A stretch of 10,551 nt of DNA, from contig JAGFXI010000142.1 of NCBI GenBank assembly GCA_017861095.1, forward strand, positions 1 through 10,551, given 5' to 3'. Numbering within the stretch: the stretch's first letter is position 1; each line of letters opens with the position of its first letter. The notes beneath the pieces are model-generated. The model was not told the origin of the DNA and made no database searches. It saw only the letters and a list, made by a program, of their open reading frames with translations. The position numbers and the translations under genes were made by a program. The DNA is from Deltaproteobacteria bacterium (GTDB taxonomy: Bacteria > Desulfobacterota > Syntrophobacteria > BM002). This document shows positions 5,944-10,551 of this stretch, one piece after another.

Positions 5944-7754
5944 TCGCCTTTCCCCTCGCGGGCTTTCTTCCTCGCTTCCTCGAGCTTGCCCTTCACCCTC
6001 TCCCGATCCTCCGGGCCCAGCTGCAACGCCCGCTCGTAGGAGCCTTCCGCCTCACGCCAGCGGCCCAGGGCCCGGTAGGTGTCCCCAAGATGCTCGGTGA
6101 TCACCGGGTCGTCGGGAAGGTTCTCCGTCGCCTTCATGAGCAAGTTGAGAGCCTCTTCATAGCGACCCATCTTGAAGTAGACCCAGCCGAGACTATCGGT
6201 GATGTAGGCGTCATCGGGTCTCACAACCAGTGCCCGCTTGATGTAGTCTTCCGCGTCTTCAAGCCGGATACCCATATCCGCCAGGGTGTATCCCAGGTAG
6301 TTGAGGGCCACCGCGTCGTTGGGATCGAGGGCGATCGCCTTCTCCATCTCGCGAATGCAGTCCTGGCGCTCGCCCATCTTGTCCAGCACCGTCCCGAGGC
6401 GGAAGTGGAGCCGAGGGTTTTCCGGCGCCACCGCCAGGCCTTCCCTGAGCGCTGCAGCCGCTTCTGGAAATCGTTTGGCCGCCTCATAGAAACCGCCGAG
6501 ATAGAGATATCCCTCCACATCTTGGGGGTGTCTTTCAATAGCCCGCCGCGTCAGATCGATTGCAGCCTGAGGGTCCCCTTTCTTCTCGGCGATGACCGCC
6601 CGCTGAAGCGCCGCTCTGAGAGCGTAGGAGCTCTGCTCCGGGACCTTATCGAACTCCGTCTCTGCCCGCCCGAACTCCTGCTTCTCGAGATACGCGGAGC
6701 CCAGGTAGTAGCGAATCTGGGCATTCCCCGGGTGGGCCGACGCCATACCCTCCAGGAGCTCGATGGCCTGGTCGAACTCCCCCAGCTCCAGGTGAATGAG
6801 CGCGACCTTGAGCTGCAGCTCCAGACCACGCTCTTTGCTGTCGAGCACCTTCTCGAACTCTTCCAATGCGCCGCGGTAGTTCTCCTGGCGCAGATAGAGG
6901 TCGCCAAGGCGCGAGCGGGCCTGTTCGTTGTTCGGATCCACAGCCAGAATTTTTCTGTAAATGCTCTCCGCCTCGGGAACGCGATCTGTCGCCTCGTAAA
7001 GGTAAGCCAGATCAAGAAGAGCCATCTCGAAATTGGGCCGCTGCGACAGGACGCTCAGGTAGAGCTGTTCGGCCTCGGGGTATTTCTTGAGCTCGAGCGC
7101 CATCCGGGCGAGGTAATAGCTCGCCAGGATATTCTCAGGGTGCCTACCTATGTATCCCTCGAGGAGCTCGTACGCCTTGGTGTACTCACCCTGTACGCCG
7201 TATAGGGAGGCAAGGTTGAGGAGCGCCTTCTGGTGATCGGGATTGAGCTTGACCACCTCCTGGTACTCGGCGATTGCGCGGCCGGTCTCGTTGAGGCTGG
7301 CGTAAAGACCCGCGAGGAGCATGTGGGTCTCAACCGAAGTGGGATCAAGCTCGGCCGCTCTCTGCACGGCTGCCAGGGCCGCCTCGCGATTTCCCTCGCG
7401 GAGGTACAAGGAGCTCAGGTCAGCGAGCAGCTCAGGAGACTCTGGGTCAGCGGCGGCCGCCCGTTCCAGCTCCGCCAGCGCCTCCTGCTCTCGGTCGTGG
7501 TCCAGCAAGTAAGAGGACTTGAGAAACCGGTAGTAGGCCTCCCCTTTGCCGGGGAGACGGCCCTCTTGTCGAGCCGCGGCCGGAGCGGGAGCCAGGTCCG
7601 CGGGCACGGCCGGCCTGGTCAGGGCGCACCCTGAAAGGAGAGCAGCCAGAAGGGCCGCAAGAGGCAGAAAGCGTACGACCGATCGCACGGGCAGACTCGA
7701 CGCTCGGGTGGTGGATGTTATCAATTTTCTTGCCAGAATGGTCACGTAACACAT
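5940..7754 (-). CDS. Large TPR-repeat lipoprotein
   Basis: 604 residues. Signal peptide of lipoprotein type: basic N-terminus, hydrophobic FLPLAALLAALL (29-40) and a clean lipobox LSGC with Cys43; Ala at +2 favours the outer membrane. After a Pro/Ala linker (about 45-68) the rest, about 72-595, is a solenoid of roughly 15 tetratricopeptide repeats with the usual A/G-Y-A-P spacing, for example YTKAYELLEGYIGRHPEN, YPEAEQLYLSVLSQRPNF and RYEEALNLLMKATENLPDDP. The block LNYLGYTLADMG followed by ITDSLGWVYFKMGRYEEAL matches the TPR protein encoded beside lolB in Pseudomonas. It probably acts as a scaffold for an envelope assembly or export process; no partner can be named. It is the first gene of the minus-strand operon. 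ATG at 7754 has only a weak ribosome binding site; internal GTG codons at positions 4 and 23 are other possible starts that would shorten the long N-region. Confidence 0.9.
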   Translation of the reverse strand: MCYVTILARKLITSTTRASSLPVRSVVRFLPLAALLAALLSGCALTRPAVPADLAPAPAAARQEGRLPGKGEAYYRFLKSSYLLDHDREQEALAELERAAAADPESPELLADLSSLYLREGNREAALAAVQRAAELDPTSVETHMLLAGLYASLNETGRAIAEYQEVVKLNPDHQKALLNLASLYGVQGEYTKAYELLEGYIGRHPENILASYYLARMALELKKYPEAEQLYLSVLSQRPNFEMALLDLAYLYEATDRVPEAESIYRKILAVDPNNEQARSRLGDLYLRQENYRGALEEFEKVLDSKERGLELQLKVALIHLELGEFDQAIELLEGMASAHPGNAQIRYYLGSAYLEKQEFGRAETEFDKVPEQSSYALRAALQRAVIAEKKGDPQAAIDLTRRAIERHPQDVEGYLYLGGFYEAAKRFPEAAAALREGLAVAPENPRLHFRLGTVLDKMGERQDCIREMEKAIALDPNDAVALNYLGYTLADMGIRLEDAEDYIKRALVVRPDDAYITDSLGWVYFKMGRYEEALNLLMKATENLPDDPVITEHLGDTYRALGRWREAEGSYERALQLGPEDRERVKGKLEEARKKAREGKGD

Positions 7755-7796
7755 TTCATCCGTCCAGTCAAACCCTTTCCTGGGTGTGAAAAGGCA

Positions 7797-7825
7797 TTGC
7801 CCGTTACATGGCTTTTCTCTATACT
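7797..7825 (+). promoter_or_regulatory. Sigma-70 type promoter for the Memo-family gene
   Basis: TTGCCC (7797-7802) and TATACT (7820-7825) are separated by exactly 17 bases, with 4 of 6 and 5 of 6 matches to consensus. The transcript would begin near 7832, about 88 bases before ATG 7920. This also rules out the in-frame TTG at 7797 as the start codon, because it is the -35 box itself. Confidence 0.55.
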
Positions 7826-7919
7826 CCTGTCCACGGTCGCCTGTCGGCGTCCTGAGCGCTCTTCAAAAGAGACCGGCGCGGAGCGGGACATATACCCGTT
7901 TCTGGAATCCATCTTATAT

Positions 7920-9149
7920 ATGGACACCGAACAGCCCAAACTGCGAAACCATCTGATGGCTATCCCGGTTCGTCATGAGAAAACGGTCCATGTCGTGCTC
8001 CAGGACCAGGAGGGCCTGAGCCGGGAAACGGTCATCCTCAGCCCGGGAGCGTATTTCCTCGTCACTCTCATGAACGGCTCGAACACCCTGGTCGACATTC
8101 AGGCCGCCTACATGCGCCAGTTCGGCCAGATTCTCTTCCGAGAGGAGTTGGAAGAGCTCATCGGCAGGCTGGACGCTCACTTTTTTCTGGAAAATGACCG
8201 GAGCCGGGCTTATAGAGAGCAGATCGCCGCCGAGTTTCGTAGCCGTCCCCGGAGGCAGGCGTTCCTTGCTGGGTCCGGATACGAGGCCGACCCCGATAAG
8301 CTTCGGGCTCAGCTCCTGGGGTTCTTCTCCCGGGAGCTCGGTGGACCCGGAGACGCGGAGCTTCACCGATCCGGGAAGAAGCTCCTCGGGCTGGTGGCGC
8401 CTCATATCGATCTCCGTGCCGGCGGACCCTGCTTCGCCCACGCCTACAAGGCTCTCCTCGAGGCCGCCCCCGTCGGTACCTGCATTATCCTGGGAACCGG
8501 TCACGAGCCTCTCTCCCGGTACTTCGCCCTTACCCGAAAGGACTTCGAAACGCCCCTCGGGCCGGTGGCGGTTGACACCGTCTTCGTGGATGAGCTTTGC
8601 CTCCGCGCCCCTTTTGATCTCTTCATTGACGAGCTCGCTCACCGCCGGGAGCACACCATCGAGTTCCAGACCCTCTTTCTGAGGCTTCTCCTCCCCGAGG
8701 TCCGTATCGTCCCGATTCTCTGTTCCTTCGGCGTGGAAGAGATGGAGGAGAGGGTGGAGACGATCGTTGTCATGGTGCAAGCGCTCAAGGAGACCATCAA
8801 GGCTCACGAACGACCAGTCTGTCTTCTTGCCAGCGTAGATCTGGCTCACATCGGTCCCCGCTACGGCGACTCCTCCCAGCCTCACTCCGGAACCGTACGG
8901 GAAACCGCCCTTGCCGATCAGCGGCTTCTGGAGGCCGTCGGGGCCGGCGACGCTGATGCCTTCGCCAGTATCCTCATCCGCGAACGCAACTCCCGCCGGG
9001 TCTGCGGGCTTCCGCCGCTCTACACCATGCTGAAAGTTCTGGAGGGACGCGCCCAAGGTGAGATCCTCCATTACACCTCAGCCGAGGTGGACCCGTACCA
9101 CTCCTTCGTCAGCTTCACCGCCATGGCCCTCTACGAGCAGGGTAACTAG
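7920..9149 (+). CDS. amrB: Memo-family protein (AmmeMemoRadiSam system protein B) with PqqD-like N-terminal domain
   Basis: 409 residues in two parts. Residues about 10-95 look like a PqqD-type winged helix: LSPGAYFLVTLMNGSNTLVD followed by a helical segment ending GRLDAHFFLEN. Residues about 155-405 are a Memo domain (PF01875), the fold of human MEMO1 and relatives of extradiol dioxygenases. Likely metal or active-site residues are H162 (APHIDLRAGG), H195 (GTGHEPL), H246 (REHTIEFQ), H310 (DLAHIG) and C362 (VCGLPPLY), matching His49, His81 and Cys244 of MEMO1 in order. In many prokaryotes Memo is encoded with an AMMECR1 protein and a radical SAM enzyme, but neither is in this window, so a function cannot be assigned. 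ATG 7920 is the first start after the predicted transcription start; its ribosome binding site is poor. The gene is alone on its strand and diverges from the TPR operon. Confidence 0.88.
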   Translation: MDTEQPKLRNHLMAIPVRHEKTVHVVLQDQEGLSRETVILSPGAYFLVTLMNGSNTLVDIQAAYMRQFGQILFREELEELIGRLDAHFFLENDRSRAYREQIAAEFRSRPRRQAFLAGSGYEADPDKLRAQLLGFFSRELGGPGDAELHRSGKKLLGLVAPHIDLRAGGPCFAHAYKALLEAAPVGTCIILGTGHEPLSRYFALTRKDFETPLGPVAVDTVFVDELCLRAPFDLFIDELAHRREHTIEFQTLFLRLLLPEVRIVPILCSFGVEEMEERVETIVVMVQALKETIKAHERPVCLLASVDLAHIGPRYGDSSQPHSGTVRETALADQRLLEAVGAGDADAFASILIRERNSRRVCGLPPLYTMLKVLEGRAQGEILHYTSAEVDPYHSFVSFTAMALYEQGN

Positions 9150-9158
9150 CCACTTCGG

Positions 9159-9176
9159 GGGCGTGACCGCCCTTCC
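9159..9176 (+). terminator. Weak terminator candidate just after the Memo gene
   Basis: GGGCG (9159-9163) pairs with CGCCC (9168-9172) around a TGAC loop, 9 bases after the stop codon, followed by TTCCT. The stem can be extended by G-T pairs. The missing T run makes it a poor intrinsic terminator. Confidence 0.25.
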
Positions 9177-9263
9177 TGCTCGACGCCATTCGCTCTCGCC
9201 TGCCCCCGGGCTTTCCACCACCAACCCGCCCAACGCCCCGGCCTCGTTCTCCACTATCAATGA

Positions 9264-9291
9264 CGCCACCACGCCTCGGCGTGGCGCCTTT
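9264..9291. terminator. Strong hairpin between convergent genes, possible bidirectional terminator
   Basis: CCACGCC (9269-9275) and GGCGTGG (9278-9284) are perfect inverted repeats flanking only two bases, so in RNA the loop would open to about four bases; flanking CGCC and GGCG extend it imperfectly. On the plus strand CGCCTTTCT follows. It lies between the ends of the Memo gene and the convergent MetH-reactivation-like gene and is the most stable-looking structure in this 226-base gap. Neither strand has a long T tract. Confidence 0.32.
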
Positions 9292-9375
9292 CTGGAGCAG
9301 ATCGCCCTGCGGCGCGGAATCATCCGGCAACCGTGCGCCAATCGAGGGCGGCTCGCGACGTCTTTCGACAACCTG

Positions 9376-9990
9376 TTAGAGATACCTTCTGGCGAAGAGA
9401 TCCCGATCGTACGGCAACAATGATTTGCGGGGAAGCATCATGAGATCCGTGGTGAGCCGAACGCCGACGGCCCGCTCGCTGTCTCCGAAAAGTTTAAAGA
9501 GGAGCCTTTGCTCCTGAAGCGGCCAATCCTCGAGGGATCCAGGACTCATCCTGGAGATCGTTGCCAGATGGTACTCCTCACGGAGCCTCTCTCTCAAGGC
9601 TCCCAGGGCTAAGTATAACGCCATCTCGCTGATCACATCTGCGACACGACGCTCAAGGGGCTCATCCTTTTCCATGACCCATCGGTCCAGCTCCCAGCCG
9701 CAGGTCGCCACGAACGGGAATACCCGGTCAGCCTGATCCAGGTTAACCCGGAGCACCCGGCTCGTCAGGGTGACCCCGTCGACCACCACCGTCCTTTCCG
9801 TATCCTTGCGAGAGGAACTTGCCCGGTACAGGGCCCTCGGCCTCCCGAGTGACCCGGCGTCACGAGCGAGACGCTCCGCGAGGGTGAGGTGACCCGGCGT
9901 TCCGTCGAGACGTGCACGCTCGATGATGGACCCCACGTCAAAGCGAAGGGGAATCTGATCGATGACCTTCTCTGCCATCTTACGCCACAT
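9376..9990 (-). CDS. Stand-alone protein like the reactivation domain of B12-dependent methionine synthase
   Basis: 204 residues. The C-terminal half carries ISRMSPGSLEDWPLQEQ (145-161), then GVRLTTDLMMLPRKS (176-190). This matches the activation domain of cobalamin-dependent methionine synthase (PF02965), whose SPG...DWPL..Q and LT..LMLPRKS blocks line the S-adenosylmethionine site. In MetH that domain allows SAM-dependent remethylation of oxidised cobalamin. The N-terminal part (1-110), with VATCGWELDRWV near 95-105, is like other small stand-alone proteins of this type. At 204 residues it lacks the homocysteine, folate and B12 modules, so it would act with a separate MetH or another corrinoid protein; none is in the window. 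The tail after PRKS is short. ATG at 9990 has GGAAG a few bases upstream and is preferred over the ATG at 9978. No downstream partner: it converges on the Memo gene. Confidence 0.78.
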   Translation of the reverse strand: MWRKMAEKVIDQIPLRFDVGSIIERARLDGTPGHLTLAERLARDAGSLGRPRALYRASSSRKDTERTVVVDGVTLTSRVLRVNLDQADRVFPFVATCGWELDRWVMEKDEPLERRVADVISEMALYLALGALRERLREEYHLATISRMSPGSLEDWPLQEQRLLFKLFGDSERAVGVRLTTDLMMLPRKSLLPYDRDLFARRYL

Positions 9991-10464
9991 CTTTACTTCC
10001 GGTTTGATGAAAAGTTCCCGTCAGAGGGGGTCCTCCTCAGCCCCGGGGACTTCGGGAGCGACGCCGCAAGGCGAAGCGGTTCAGAGGCCAGGGCCACGAA
10101 TTTTAAACCCGCCTACGGCTTGGATGAACCTCTTCCCGGTCAGGATATCGACTATTCACCTCTTGGGTACCGCTGTCAGTGTGGCCCCGAACAAAGAGGC
10201 AGCAGCCTCTTCCTCGGCCCCGGGAAATAAGCCCAGCCCCACTCGGTGTCAGAGTATCACGGAGACCCCCTCAGGGCAAACAGAACCCGACCATGCGTCG
10301 CCGCTCGCCGAGCCTCCGACCACGACACAACGCTCGGCACGCATCCGCCGAGCGCCCAGGTTCTCTCGTTTTCCTCGCTCTAGCTAATCTGCGCGACCGA
10401 AGGACGGCCATGTCCGAGGTCGCAGCAGGTGGTTCGTGTATAATGCGAGCTGGTTGCTCCAAGG
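9991..10464. other. 474-base region without a supportable gene, several hairpins
   Basis: No reading frame on either strand shows a recognisable protein. Inverted repeats are frequent: CGCTCGGC (10331-10338) with GCCGAGCG (10347-10354), a perfect 8-bp stem with 8-base loop; the near-palindrome GCTCGCCGAGC at 10303-10313; AAGAGGC (10194-10200) with GCCTCTT (10205-10211), a 7-bp stem with AGCA loop; and CGCC/GGCG around GCAA at 10062-10073. The stretch lies upstream of the MetH-reactivation-like gene and may hold its promoter and leader, but I see no cobalamin or SAM riboswitch consensus and no tRNA-, RNase P- or tmRNA-like core. Confidence 0.45.
10331..10354. repeat. Perfect 8-bp inverted repeat with 8-base loop
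   Basis: CGCTCGGC at 10331-10338 is followed by the 8-base spacer ACGCATCC and then GCCGAGCG at 10347-10354. On the plus strand CCCAGGTTCTCTCGTTTTCC follows, giving a loose resemblance to a terminator; on the minus strand it would lie far upstream of the gene starting at 9990. It could also be an operator or the stem of a small RNA. Confidence 0.4.
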
Positions 10465-10551
10465 TTGACGGCTTCGCAAAAAGTCCATCTCCCCGCCGAC
10501 TCGGGATCCAAGGAGCGGCGTTGCGCTTCACTTTCCGTCATTGCAGCGTAC
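10465..10551. repeat. Left part of a dispersed intergenic repeat, cut by window edge
   Basis: From 10465 the sequence reads TTGACGGCTTCGCAAAAAGT, then a CATCT block, and later GCGTTGCGCTTCA and CGTCATTGCAGCGTAC. I recall an intergenic repeat in Geobacter/Desulfuromonas-type genomes built on these same blocks, in which an inverted copy of the first block (ending TTTTTGCGAAGCCGTC) closes the element about 100-130 bases later. Only the left arm and central part are visible. It is not coding and carries no transposase; it may be a palindromic MITE- or REP-like element. Confidence 0.55.

Noticed and set aside
5898..7205. 435-residue open frame on the plus strand
   Set aside because: Antisense to the TPR repeats; its repetitive look is a mirror of the repeat codons.
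7797..7919. TTG at 7797 as start of the Memo gene, adding a signal-like N-terminus
   Set aside because: This TTG is the -35 box of a good promoter, so it would not be transcribed; ATG 7920 is the first usable start.
7914..9071. 385-residue open frame on the minus strand
   Set aside because: Antisense to the Memo gene, which has clear family motifs.
9078..9371. 97-residue open frame on the minus strand over the end of the Memo gene
   Set aside because: Overlaps the Memo 3' end and the convergent gap; no domain, no ribosome binding site and odd Arg/Gly-rich composition.
10261..10300. Resemblance of CAGAACCCGACC to the 3' end of RNase P RNA
   Set aside because: The other conserved blocks of RNase P RNA, such as the GAGGAAAGTCC start, are absent.
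9889..10387. Two overlapping plus-strand open frames (9889-10230 and 9962-10387)
   Set aside because: They begin inside the MetH-reactivation-like gene in antisense and show no recognisable motifs or ribosome binding site.
10439..10444. Perfect TATAAT on the plus strand
   Set aside because: No acceptable -35 box at 16-18 bases and no gene downstream before the repeat; probably chance.
10271..10531. 86-residue minus-strand open frame
   Set aside because: Starts inside the dispersed repeat and runs through hairpins; Arg-rich and without motifs.

Overview
The window reads as ordinary core-genome DNA of a GC-rich Gram-negative bacterium, most probably a deltaproteobacterium (Desulfobacterota, Geobacter/Desulfuromonas-like). 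The assignment is an inference from gene family types: a deltaproteobacterial-style second EF-G, a Memo protein with an N-terminal extension, a TPR lipoprotein paired with a LolB-like lipoprotein, and a dispersed repeat of a kind I recall from those genomes. No phage, CRISPR, insertion sequence, rRNA or tRNA was seen.

Layout. 1-860 (minus): a tyrosine recombinase of the XerC/XerD type, cut by the window edge just after its catalytic tyrosine. 861-1104: divergent intergenic region with candidate promoters and hairpins. 1105-4181 (plus): a probable operon of an EF-G-like GTPase, a small conserved protein that seems to have lost about 20 residues and its reading frame near its C-terminus, and a MogA/MoaB molybdopterin adenylyltransferase. 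4194-7754 (minus): a tightly packed four-gene operon, in transcription order a large TPR lipoprotein, a LolB-like lipoprotein (start overlapping the previous stop), a Mut7-C PIN-like protein with a zinc ribbon, and a small membrane protein. 7755-7919: divergent region with a good sigma-70 type promoter. 7920-9149 (plus): a Memo-family (AmmeMemoRadiSam protein B) protein with a PqqD-like N-terminal domain. 9376-9990 (minus): a stand-alone protein resembling the reactivation domain of B12-dependent methionine synthase. 9991-10464: no supportable gene, several hairpins. 10465-10551: the left part of a dispersed repeat that runs off the window.

How the genes fit together. The TPR and LolB-like lipoproteins both carry lipoprotein signals without Asp at +2 and are probably outer-membrane lipoproteins acting in envelope biogenesis. 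The same TPR-lolB pairing occurs in Pseudomonas next to ispE, but ispE is absent here. The EF-G-like, MogA and Memo genes are not obviously linked in function. I found no convincing new multi-gene system. The points most worth a second look are the likely deletion/frameshift at 3590-3600, the PqqD-Memo fusion, the G-motif changes in the EF-G paralogue, the structured gene-free region before the MetH-reactivation-like gene, and the repeat at the right edge.
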